Source of the DNA: Zychaea mexicana
Lineage: Eukaryota; Mucoromycota; Mucoromycetes; Mucorales; Lichtheimiaceae
Reading direction: 5' to 3'
Length of the DNA stretch: 64,000 bases
NCBI RefSeq assembly: GCF_025766255.1
Contig: NW_026516760.1
Coordinates: 62,001 to 126,000, forward strand
Below the pieces are notes generated by a model. It saw only the letters and a program-made list of their open reading frames with translations. It was not told the DNA's origin and ran no database searches. Shown here piece by piece: positions 22,502-33,561 of this stretch. Each line of letters begins with the position of its first letter. The first letter of the stretch is position 1. The position numbers and the translations under genes are program-made.

Positions 22502-24277
22502 CAAGGTCGTAAAGTTTATGTTGTCGGCGTAGGCATGTCCAAGTTCATCAAGCCCCGTGGTCTTGTCGATTACCCTGGTAACGTTTTATATGGACGCGTA
22601 GAGGATCAAGTGAGCGGGATGCATACTAAAAATGAGTGGATGTAGAATTCGCGTTGGAGGCTGCCGTCAAGGCTTTGAACGATGCAGGTGTTTCATACGA
22701 CAAGGTCGATTTCGCCGCTTGCGGTTACGTCTTTGGTGACAGTACCTCTGGCCAGCGTGTCTTGTATCAGCTCGGTATGACCCAGATCCCCATCATCAAT
22801 GTCAACAACAACTGCTCGACCGGCTCGACTGCCTTGTACAATGCCCGTGCTGCTATTGCTTCGGGTAACGCCGAATGTGCTCTTGCTCTTGGTTTTGAGC
22901 GCATGAAGCGTGGTTTCATCACTGAAGCTTTCCCTGACCGCACTTATCCTCTTGGTAACGTATACTTCTTTTCCTTTGTTAAAAAGGGGGCACGGTTATT
23001 TTTTTTTTGTTGGTTGGATGTTATGCCGCACATGCAGCAACACTGCATATACTTTTTTTTCTCTCGTGATCGGACTCTTGCTTACGACTTTTTCTTTTTG
23101 CTTTGCATATGAACTTTAAACAACAACAACAACAACAGACCACGTCCAGGCCGTGATTACTGACGAACGCAGCTGGGACAAGAACACTGGCAATGCTCCT
23201 CAAATCTTTGGCAACGCCGGTATCGGCTACATGGAAAAGTACGGCGCCACCGAAAAGCATATGGCCATGATTGCCGAAAAGAACCATCGCCACAGCGCAA
23301 AGAACCCTTACTCGCAGTTCCGTGATATCTATACCCTCGAACAGATCGAGCAGTCGGCCAAGGTCTTTGGCCCCTTGACCAAGTTGCAGTGCTGCCCTAC
23401 CTCCGACGGTGCTGGCTGTGCCATTGTCGCTAGCGAGGATTTCGTCTTGAAGCACGGCTTGATGGACCAAGCTGTCGAAATCTGTGCTCAGGCCATGGCC
23501 ACGGATTCCCCCAAAATGTTGGGCAAGGAGAACACGGAATGGGCTGGTGCTGATATGACCCGCAAGGCTGCTGGAGAAGCTTTCTTCAAGGCTGGTATCT
23601 CTCCCAACGACGTTCAGGTTGTTGAGTTGCACGATTGTTTCTCTGCTAACGAGGTAGGGCTTATTTTACTTCTTGTGTCGTCGGAATGCAGAACGCGGAG
23701 AGAGGGGAAACTAAAAATGTGGGGTGTGCCCTTTTTTTTTTTTTTTTAGCTCATTACCTACGATGCCCTCGGTTTGGTGCCCAAGGGTCAGGCTCACAAG
23801 TTGATTGATTCTGGCGATAACACCTATGGTGGCAAGTACGTTGTCAATCCCTCCGGTGGTCTGATCTCCAAGGGCCATCCTCTTGGTGCCACTGGTTTGG
23901 CTCAGTGCACTGGTAAGACGAAAAAGAAGTCAGCGGGGTTGGGGACGGGGGGGGGGGGGTCAAGCAGTTTTCCAAATGGTTGGCTACAGCAATATACTAA
24001 TTGTATCTATATAGAACTGGTCTGGCAATTGCGTGGCTGGGCTGGCGAGCGTCAGGTCGCTGATGTCAAGTACGCCCTTCAGCATAACGTTGGTCTTGGT
24101 GGCGCCGTCGTCGTGTCCATCTACAAGAAGGCCAACACCAACAAGTCTGATCCTAAGACCTCTTATAACCCTGCCGTCGAGGCTCGTGCCATCACCAAGG
24201 ACGACTTCTCCAAGGCTGCTTCCCAGAACGCCAACCGTGCTGAGTACATGGACTCTGTTGGTGTCGCCAAGCTGTAA
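22499..24277 (+). CDS. Peroxisomal SCP-x-type thiolase (3-ketoacyl-CoA thiolase domain without SCP2)
   Basis: It thiolytically cleaves (probably branched-chain) 3-oxoacyl-CoA in peroxisomes. Exons 22499-22577, 22646-22954, 23139-23653, 23750-23912 and 24015-24277 give 442 residues. Signatures: N-terminal [11 protein letters not shown], the nucleophile Cys in [12 protein letters not shown] (about residue 87), [11 protein letters not shown], and [20 protein letters not shown]. The protein ends in AKL, a canonical PTS1 peroxisome signal, and lacks the C-terminal SCP2 sterol-carrier domain of animal SCP-x. The ATG is at the end of a CA repeat; the next residues match the family's first strand. 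Its 3' end converges on the SDR gene 197 bp away. Confidence 0.94.
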
Positions 24278-24474
24278 ATTTATCTTACTTTTCTATATCA
24301 TCCCCCCCCACTTTCCACTGTTCCCCTCCTCTTCCGCCGTCATACAAACGAAAACAACCATGCTTGCACGTTATTTTGTACAGAAACAACCCCCTTTTCC
24401 CACAATAAAAGCTGATATTATTATTCGATGTGTATTTAAAATGAGAGTTTATTTGTCCATTGAGAAGGGATTGT

Positions 24475-25682
24475 TTATCGAGCTATAATGGAGAGAAGAA
24501 ACACAGCAAGTTAATATAGCTAGCACTGTGTGCAAAGCCAAAGAACGTACAGGAAACTATGATAAACTTACCCAACCATCCACCATCGACAGCCATAATT
24601 TCTCCATGTACATAGTCACTTGCACGGCTAGCAAGATAGACAACAGGTCCCTTAAAGTCATCAGATGACGCCCAGCGTCCAGCAGGAATACGCGCAAGGA
24701 TTTCCTTGCTACGTACGGGATCCTTCACTAGTGCTTCGGTCAAGTCGGTATTGACATAACCTTCAAGTCACGTCAGCAAACAGCAGTGCAGCATTAATAC
24801 AACTATCCGCAGCAACACACTCTCTAAATGTGCTGTATACATACCCGGTGCAATAGCGTTGACATTGATACCGTGCTTGGCCCATTCATTTGCCAATGCC
24901 TTGGTCAAGATAGCAACACCACCTTTAGCAGCTGCATAAGCAGGAACACGAATACCGCCCTATTCAATATTGCACATGTTTCAACATGCTTTGCAAGAGT
25001 GTGATATAATACGTATTTAGTTCAATCCAATGGGGTGCGTACCTGGAAGCTCATCAAGCTTGCTGTAGTAATGATTTTGCCTGATCCTCCACGAGAAATC
25101 ATATGCTTTGCAGCTGCCTGGCTGATGGTCCATACGGATTTGAGGTTAGCTTGAATAACAGCATCCCATTCATATTCTGGGAAATCAACAGCACTAGTAC
25201 AGAGAAAGAGGTTGGTGTGGAGCGTCCTTGTTAAATGATGTGCTTGGGAACAAGTCTTACTCATATCTCCGCTGAATTCCCGCATTATTGACGAGAATGT
25301 CCAACGTGGGAAACACGGCTAAAATACGCTCCACAACATCACGAACACTTTCTTGTTCCGACACATCCAGGTATACAATTTCGGCTTTACGGCCCAAGGC
25401 TCGAATTTCGTCACGGACCTTGTAGTCTTCTACGTTTCTTTGAAGTAGACAAATATCTTGTATGGGTGGGTGAAGGATATATATGTTAGAACAGAGAAGG
25501 AAAGCCATTTGTATCCCAATCTTCTAACACAGCAGCAAAATGTATTGTAGCAATAGAAACACATTACCTGCACCAGCTTCGGCCAAACCAAGTGCCATGG
25601 CTCGACCAATACCACGCGTGCAGCCGGATACTGCAGCAGTTTTGCCGGAAAGTGAGAACATTGATAAAACAAAAGTAGACAT
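24475..25682 (-). CDS. Short-chain dehydrogenase/reductase, KduD (2-keto-3-deoxygluconate / 2-deoxy-gluconate dehydrogenase)-like
   Basis: Six exons (25682-25568, 25456-25261, 25193-25043, 24959-24845, 24760-24572, 24482-24475) give 257 residues. The NAD(P)-binding loop is [10 protein letters not shown] and the beta-4 motif is NNAGIQRRY. The active site shows Asn in QANLKSVW, Ser in TTASLMSFQ, and Tyr/Lys in PAYAAAKGG. The stretches [25 protein letters not shown] and the final VDGGWLAR closely follow bacterial and fungal KduD-like enzymes, so a sugar-acid or ketose/polyol substrate is likely. The last exon carries only Ala(part)-Arg-stop. A second Met at residue 8 (MFSLSGK) could be the start. 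It is divergently paired with a polyol dehydrogenase gene. Confidence 0.9.
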
Positions 25683-26066
25683 GTTTTCTAAAAAAAAAGA
25701 AGGTTGTTTAAAGAGAGAGAGAGAGGAAGAAAGACTACATCCTAAATGAGGTCTTCAAGATTGTACAGTGCGCACGGTCCCAAATGGCGGATTTCAAAAA
25801 TCAATCAGTGGTTTTTAAAGACCCAATTGTCGTAAAATAAAAAATCAATAAGCGTGAAAACAATTATCCAATAGGTGCAAACTCAGAAATAGGCTTGAAA
25901 AGGCAAAGGCGAGTTTGCGGGATAATCCGACAAAATGTTCCGTCCCAAAGCCTCTACACTTCTTTTAATTCCCAGGCATGAATTCTAAAATATGCAAGAG
26001 TGATGCCCCGAGAAGCTATTCTCTCTTTCTCTTTACTTTTCTTCTTTTTTAATTTAAGCCGATATT
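25683..26066. promoter_or_regulatory. Shared divergent promoter of the KduD-like and polyol dehydrogenase genes
   Basis: These 384 bp separate two ATGs pointing away from each other, so both genes may be controlled from common sites. The flanks carry GA/TC-rich and poly-T tracts. I do not identify a specific regulator site. Confidence 0.55.
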
Positions 26067-27465
26067 ATGGTTTACCAGACTAATACTGCAGCTGTGCTCT
26101 ATCAAGTCCGTGATCTTCGTATGGTCAGTGGGTCTTTCAATTCTAAAAAATATCTAGTCCTCCCCGTATCGTCACTTACCGTTTCTTGCTATCTTTTTTT
26201 CCAGGAAGAGCGGCCGATTGAGACTCCGGGGAGCGGAGGTAGGGATGATGATGATACGAGAGAGAGAGAGAAAGAGAGAGAGCATCACAGCTAATACATA
26301 TATTTTCAAGAGGTCTTGATTAACATACGCGCAACTGGCATCTGTGGATCAGATCTCCACTACTACTTGGACGGCACCATGGGACCTTTGAAACTTGATC
26401 CACGGTCGCCCATGATATTGGGTCATGAATCCTCGGGCATTGTTACTCAACTTGGCCCGGGCGTCACAGGATTGGAAATAGGCGATCGCGTAGCCATCGA
26501 GCCTGGCCGCGCGTGTCAAGAATGTCGCTATTGCAAGGAACAAGGAGGCCAGCTTTACAACCTATGCCCCAAAATGAAGTTTCTCGGTTCCTTGAGACAA
26601 GGTCCCAACGATGGGTCGTTAAGACGTTATGCATGTTTTCCCGCGTACTTGTGTCACAAGTAAATGTTTTCTCCCTTTCCTTTTTGATAGTTGTTGCTGC
26701 GGGGAGAGAGAGGATCAAGTAGAAGTGTTGGGTCTGATGGAGATTCTTTATACAAATTGGATGTGTGTCTCTGATATAATAAACTTCCAACAAACAAGAA
26801 TACCCGGATCAATGTCTTTTGAGGATGGTGCCTTGATTGAACCTTTAGCCGTCGCCGTCCATGCCGTCAACCGAACACACGTCAAGCAAGGATCCGTAGT
26901 TGCTGTCTTTGGCGCCGGTCCCGTGGGTCTCATGACAGCTGCTGCAGCCTATGCCCAGGGAGCCAGCCAGTGCCTCATTCTCGATATCAATCCATCACGG
27001 CTCGAGTTTGCAAAGAAATATTTACCTGCTGTCCAAACCATGGCCATGCCCAAGGTATCATCCACATTGGAAGAAGATGAAGCACAACAACAGAGCGCAA
27101 ATATTCAAAAAGCATTCCCCAAGTTTCAAGATGTTGATGTCGTGTTTGAATGCACAGGCGTTGAGACGTGTGTCAATATCGCAATGTATCTGACACGTCC
27201 TGGTGGAGCCGTCATGTTGATTGGTATCGGCAAACGCGCTACAGTGATGCCAATTGATATCATTGTCAGTCGCCAAATTAACATCTTGGGCAACTTCCGC
27301 TACGCCAATACCTATGCTAAAGCCATCGAACTGGTGAAGGATGGAAAAATCCCGTTGGACGGATTGGTCACGCATCGTTTTGCGCTAGAAGATACGCTAC
27401 AAGCGTTTGAATTGGCAATGAAGAATTCTGAAGGAGTTATCAAGATCCAGATTGGTGATTTTTAA
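26067..27465 (+). CDS. Zinc-dependent polyol dehydrogenase (sorbitol/xylitol/arabinitol dehydrogenase family)
   Basis: It oxidises a polyol to a ketose with NAD+. Exons 26067-26123, 26205-26238, 26311-26659 and 26799-27465 give 368 residues. Catalytic zinc ligands sit in GICGSDLHYY (Cys) and GHESSG (His-Glu). A structural-zinc lobe ACQECRYCKEQGGQLYNLC keeps four Cys but has two extra residues before YNLC compared with the usual spacing. The Rossmann motif is GAGPVGLM, and the acidic residue in LILDINPSR at the end of strand 2 predicts NAD rather than NADP. A 34-nt exon 2 encodes EERPIETPGSG. Together with the divergent KduD-like SDR it suggests a polyol/sugar-acid catabolic pair. The exact substrate cannot be read from sequence. 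Confidence 0.93.
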
Positions 27466-27711
27466 TAATGATGATCGATAAAAAGTGAGAAAGATGTGTT
27501 ATCTGGATCGTACAAGCAGCTAATTACTGTATGTAACCAGATGATAACGAGAGGCAATTTTAATAAGTGGAGAAAGAAATATAAGAGATATAGTATATAT
27601 ATACACACAACAGAAAGATATCTTTTGTTTATACAGCGGGTCGAATGAGGAGGAAAGGGATGTTATACGATGGGAAAGGGTAATAAGAACAAGGAGGGTA
27701 TATCTTTTTCC

Positions 27712-30700
27712 TTAAAAAGACCGGACAGACGATACGGATTCTCTCCTCAAAGCACGATCGTAACCTGCACGAGAATGGAGTTCATGTCGCTTTTGGAATT
27801 CTTTGGCTCGGCTACCAAGCTTGTGTTTGCGCCATGGCAGTATGCTAGGGCCGCCACCACCACTGCTGCTGCTGTGGTTGTTGTAACCGCCGTTTGAAAC
27901 CTTATTGCCTCTCTCCAGGTACTTGTCCCACACAAAGATCATCAATACTTTGACAATATCCAACAGCAAGAACGTCACCAACGAAATAGCCAAAATAATC
28001 ATTCCTCGGGGCCAGCCGATACTACCAATGTTTTCGTCGTAACCGAAAAAGCCGTACACAGACAAAATCAAAGCAATTACTTGTGTGCCAAGTACAACGA
28101 CCGTAAATGGCCATGCTGGAATGTTGCGCCAACAAAATGTCTCGAGACGTGTTGAGAAAATGACAAAATGTGGAGCTGTCGCGTGTTGAGGTTTAGTATT
28201 ACTCTTCCTGGTTTTACGAACGTCACAATTTCACTACTAGCATTTTAACTTACCAGATGAGATATGGAGGTACATGATGGTCGATAGTTCGGGTGCAGTA
28301 ACGTCCAGCACATCTCTAAATATATAGAAATGGGCAAAGGAAAAGAGGGATAAAAAGATCGCGAGCATGCAAGACAAAAACACGAGTCGACCCAGTCGCC
28401 AGAATTCGGGAAGTGGAGAGATTTGTACATTGTCGAGAGCCATGATAAGTGTCGCAGCGTCGTTGAGAACGGATACCAGAATCAGCAGAATAGGTGGCAT
28501 CTGCCAATCTTCGGCAATTGTGACGATGAAAATGAAAAGTAGGAAGTGGATAGTGGATGTGATACGGTAGAGCGCGTAGGATCGTAACCGCTGGAAGATG
28601 ATGCGGGACATCTTGATGCCTTCAATGATCGGTGATAGACCTGGTGAAAGTAGTACGATATCGGAAGCTGATCGAGCTGCGTCCGTGCTACCATGGACAG
28701 CGATGCCCACATTGGCCTAATCCAAAATGTTGTTATTTGTGTAAGTATTAGCATGATATATATAAACTTGCTCGTTTCAGCTTAAATACCTTTTTCAAAG
28801 CCGCGGCATCATTGACACCATCACCCGTCATAGCTACAAAATAGCCACGGTTCTGGAGTAGCTCGACTACTCGGTATTTATGTTCTATAATATGAACATG
28901 TTTTAGTTTGGGATCCTTTAATAATAATACTTTGATGTGAGCACATACCAGGTATAACTCGAGCAAAACCATCAGCTCGAAGACAGTCATCGGTGACATC
29001 GTTATCTGACTTGCTTGGATCGACCAAATGATCTGCATCCAGAATCAAAGTACCCATGCCTAGACGCACAGACACCTCTTGGGCAATCGTGGCTTGATCA
29101 CCGGTAATCATCTTGACCGACAACCCATAGTGCTGACATTCGCTGAGGGTCGATGCCGAATCAGGTCTGGGTGGATCAATCAGCGTCATAAGGCCCACCA
29201 GTTCCCAACGATCTGAACCTTCTCGCGTACGTGCCACGCCAAGCGATCGCAATCCACGATGTGCGAATGCATTGACAGCCTCTTCTGCTTGAGCATCGCC
29301 TCCTCTGTTCAACAATTCCATGATCACTTGTGGGGCACCTTTGGCTACTTTGTAGGTCTCACGTGTGCCGAGTTCTTGAACGGTGGCAAAGGACATCTTG
29401 TCGACAGGATTGAAAGGGTTGAATTCCGATGCTGTGTAACCTAATACACCTTGAACGCTGTCCACATTTGGATGAAGTTTTTCTGCTGCAGATCGTATGG
29501 CTATCTCGATCGGGTCTTGTGCATTGGATTCGGAAGCAAGATAAGCATACAGAAGCACGTCGTCTTTACTGTATCCTTGTGAGACGTAGGGCTCGTCGAA
29601 TGTCAGTTCGTTTAAAGTAAGTGTGCCTGTTTTGTCAGTGCAAAGAATCGATACTGCAGACAGTTCTTCCACTGCCGTAAGTCGTTTAATAATGACTTGA
29701 CGTTTAGCCAACTCTTTCGCACCCACTGCCATAGTCACTGACATGACTGTGGGTAAGCCTACGGGAATACTGATATAATAAATGTGAGTCTATAACGCCA
29801 ATAGTTAACTTTCTCCTTCGGTAATTCGACTTACGCTGCAATAGTAATCACAACACATTCCTTAAGAGTATCTAGAACATCCGCACCAGATACTGATCCG
29901 TTCAGAATCCGCAACTCGACAAGATCATAAATAAACAAGACGCAAACAAGCACCAACGTAATGATGATCAAGAAATTGCCGATATAGTTGATGACCTTTT
30001 GGAAATGGCCAGGTGCCGTAGCGACATTGATCAGATTGGCCGCTCTGCCGATAAACGTGTCTGGACCCGTGCGCACAACGATAGCCAGCTGCTGCCCTTG
30101 CTTGATCACGGAGGACGAATACACCAGATCCCCCTGCCGTTTCTTGACCGGCAAGGATTCGCCCGTGAGTGCACTTTGATCCACATTCAGGTCCGTTTGA
30201 GCGGGTGCGCCTGTACTGTCTAATCCAAGCAATCGGGCATCGGCAGGTACGATATCGCCAAGACGTAGTGCAAGAATATCTCCCACCACAAGCTCGGATG
30301 AATTGACCTCAATGAGTCTTCCGGATCGGTAGCACCGGGATGTCAGGGCCAACGAACTCTTTAATGCTTCTACCGCAGAGTCTGCACGGGCTTCTTCGAT
30401 ATAACCGATCACAGCATTTGCAATCAACAAACCCAGGATGATTCCAAAATCGACCCAATCCTGAGTGACAGCAGTGAGGATCACGGATACTTCCATAAGA
30501 TAGGATATCGGTCCTGTAACTAAAAATAACATCACACACACACACACACAAATAAGCGCGTCTTCTTTTTACTAAACTAAAGAAAGGCTCTCTCATTGTA
30601 GAGTAAGTTACTCACAGAAAGAAAGAAAGTGGAGCAGTTTGTTTCGCTTCTTTTCTTTAAACTCATTGCGTCCGAACCGTTCTTGTCGATCGGCCACCTG

Positions 30701-30871
30701 GTCTTCAGATAGACCTTGCGTTGGCGGGGTTTGCAGGTATGGTTCGAGATGTGCAGGAATCTCGTCGTTGAATTGTTCTTGCTGTTCTCCCGGTGGAGTC
30801 GTCAAGGGTGTCGCTTCTTCATAGTCTTCGAGAACAACATTGCCCTTGTTGGGCGTGATTTCCGGGGGCAT
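27712..30871 (-). CDS. PMA1: Plasma-membrane H+-ATPase (P3A-type P-type ATPase)
   Basis: It pumps protons out of the cell and energises nutrient uptake. Exons 30871-30616, 30519-29835, 29769-28949, 28884-28790, 28716-28254 and 28175-27712 give 927 residues, close to fungal Pma1 length. P-type motifs are intact: [13 protein letters not shown] (actuator TGES), [17 protein letters not shown] (phosphorylated Asp), [21 protein letters not shown] and [16 protein letters not shown]. The IPVGLP segment precedes the phosphorylation domain. The C-terminus is basic and ends [11 protein letters not shown], with serines that could serve regulatory phosphorylation as in yeast Pma1. The 5' in-frame GTG at 30889 is rejected; an upstream noncoding exon is possible because TTTCCAG directly precedes the ATG. 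Confidence 0.95.
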
Positions 30872-31920
30872 TGCTGGAAATCCGACCACGTTTTATATAT
30901 ACTATGAAAAGTTTAAAAGTGTGCAAAGAGAAAAAGAGAGAAGAAGAGAAGAAGAAACAACAGGTTCCAGGTCGCTCTCTTCGTTTGTGACGTGTATGCG
31001 TTGCTACGCCCGTAAGATCGTATAATAAGTAGCGGGCTGATAAGTTAGTAGCTACTACGCCTTTATCTTTTGTTGCATGGTAACACCCTTTGTGCCAGGC
31101 TTGACAAAGGGTCTTGTGCCGTGGCTGTGCTGAGATGGAGGGGTTTTTTTTTGCTTTGTGTTCCTTCAACCTGCGCCTCTTGTAAACCTGTACCTTGGCC
31201 TGTTGAGTTAGCAGTAGCATCCAGCCGTGGTTATGCTCTTGTTCTTCCAAAGCACTGATCGCTATTTTTTTTGGAAAAGCTCTTCATATTCTGTAAAACA
31301 CTTTGACTACTTTTGGAAGAAACCTGCTACTCCTTGAGACACTGTGCTTCTCTGTTTTGCTTCACGGTGACATTATTAGATGTAATCGATATTCGCATCA
31401 ACTGAGAAGTGTCCGTTGACAGCGATTAAGAGAGTGTATATCAACATTATCCTTGTTTCTGATCTTATGATGGAGGTCTGTTAAAAGTTTCTTGGTATTT
31501 GGAAGCTTAGGAGTAGACACCACGTTAGCAATATTTCAGGTCGCGCCCTGTTTGTAAATGATTGATTCATACGAGGGAAAGTCTCGAATAGAAGCCGTTG
31601 TACACAGGGTGCTGTGTAATGCAAGGAGTACAGATTTCCCAAGGAAAAACAACTTGGTGTTACTTTGGCTTTAAATGCGCTCATATGCTCCGGACAGTGT
31701 ATGTGGCAGACATATTTAAAAGGTCTCACGCACACAAACTGACTAAAGGCGGGTGAAATACGTACTACTTGGCTCGAAGCACCCACTACGCTTTCCTGAT
31801 AGTCCATATTTAGCAATTTCTAGGAGTAGACCACGATACCAAGCTTTTTTTTCATCCTTTTGCAGGTCTTTTAAATATACACTTTCTTTTATACGTATCC
31901 CAAAAGCTTAGTCAATAGCG
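30872..31920. promoter_or_regulatory. Divergent intergenic region between the H+-ATPase and GT15 genes
   Basis: 1049 bp lie between two outward-facing ATGs. A minus-strand frame of 143 codons (31250-30819) overlaps the ATPase start, is lysine/arginine-rich and low complexity, and is not supported as a gene. Confidence 0.5.
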
Positions 31921-33379
31921 ATGACCTGGTACATTTCACGGAGGAGGCTTTTTCAAAAAGTACTTTTACTTGTTGCAATAGCTCTGACGTGCGTCATTGT
32001 CGTGTTGGCATTTAATTCATCCCTTTACCGCACCATTCCAGCCATCTTGCCACTCTTCAACTCGATCCCCGTCTATCGCAATCGCTGGATCTATACAACC
32101 CCTACAACCGTTCATCATCCCAACCAAGATAAATACAATGCCGCACTGGTTGCCTTTGTAGACAGTGATCACGCGTCCATTGGCAAATTGCGACGCACCA
32201 TGCGCGACTTGGAAGATAACTTCAACCGCTACCACAATTATCCTTATATTATCTTTTCACCCGAGCTCTTAAATACCGAGTACAAGGAGCTTATTGCGTC
32301 CCTAACCAAAGGCGACGTTATGTTCTATGACGAAATCGACGAATATACGTATGGATACGCAAACGATACGGATCATGGACGAGCGGAAGTAGCGCGCAAC
32401 AAGCTAAAGAACGTCGTGGTATATGGTGACGATGAGCATTATCGTTTTCGAGCACGTTTTATGGCTGGATTGATTTTCAGGTAAAACCAAGAAAAACGAT
32501 ATGGAGTGGATTGAGAAGAAAGAAAAAAGGGAAAGGGTTCAAAAATCAATTTTATACAAAATAGCTTATCATTTTTTTAAAACGTAGTCATCCTGCTTTG
32601 GAAAAAGTGGATTATTATTGGCGATTCGATCCAGGAACAGAATATACATGTCCGATCACCTTTGATCCATTCCAATATATGCACGAAAACAAGATTAAGC
32701 TATCATTCTCGGTTGCTCCGTACGAGCCGTTTGAAGCAATGCCGACGTTGTGTGATACTTTGGACAAATACCTAAAGGAAAATCCATCTAAAGAAACAAG
32801 TCTAAACGAGTTAATACGGAAGGAAAATGGCAAGTGCACCAGGTGTACATTATCCAGCAGTTTCCAGGCAAGCTTAATAAATGAGATTAATCTAATAACA
32901 ATAGTTTTGATTTTTTGGATCTGTTGCTCTAACGTAATCATTTTATTGTAATGCTATGAAACAATAGATTGCTGATCTCAGCTTCTTCAAGAGCGAGCAG
33001 TATCGAGCATTTTTCGAACATATCGATAAAGCAAATGGTATCTTTTATGAGCGATGGTACGTGTCAAGGCATTTTTAAGAGATGATAAGTTAATTGGGAG
33101 AAAATGAGGGTTCTCAAGTACATCTTAATGATTGACTCATTGACATTCATATCTATCAGGAGCGATTCTGTTATCCAATCCCTAGCTGCTGGTCTGTTCC
33201 TCGAGGAAAAGGATATCCATCACTGGGAAAACATCGGTTATCAAGCCACACCCTATATATCCCACTGTCCACAAGACAAATCCCTCTGGCTCAAATGCAA
33301 TTGCCGACCCGAGCACAACTTTGATACCGATCCTCTTAGCTGCCTTCCGAAATTTTCGGCAACGAAGAAGAAATTGTAG
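31921..33379 (+). CDS. Glycosyltransferase family 15 alpha-1,2-mannosyltransferase (Kre2/Mnt1/Ktr-like)
   Basis: A Golgi type II membrane enzyme that adds alpha-1,2-mannose to protein glycans. Exons 31921-32480, 32588-32867, 32968-33056 and 33160-33379 give 382 residues. A signal anchor spans residues about 11-32. GT15 landmarks: ALVAFVDSDHASIGKLRRTM, FSHPALEKVDYYWRFDPGTEY, SVAPYEPFEAMPTL, the C-x(4)-S-x-F-Q-IADL segment, NGIFYERWSDSVIQSLAAGLF, and a Cys-containing C-terminus (CNCRPEHNFD). Compared with yeast enzymes, the CHFWSNFE segment reads CTLSSSFQ and YERWGDAPVHS reads YERWSDSVIQS, so it is a divergent member. Intron 2 is spliced from a GC donor (CAG|GCAAGC), which is needed to keep the conserved segment in frame. 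Confidence 0.9.
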
Positions 33380-33561
33380 AAAAAAGAAACTATAAATAGA
33401 GGGGTGGGTGTTGTTTTTGTACGGTTGTGCGAACATGTACTAGAAATAATTTATAAACATGTACAGGAATATAATAATTTGCTATAGATGGGAACACTAT
33501 TTTTCTGACTCTTCCATAAAACGTCAACTGGGGAAAAAGTGTGTTTCTGCTGGTTTTCTTC

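Noticed and set aside
30819..31250. 143-codon minus frame upstream of the H+-ATPase
   Set aside because: It overlaps the ATPase start in another frame and has no domain. The ATPase model explains the coding signal.
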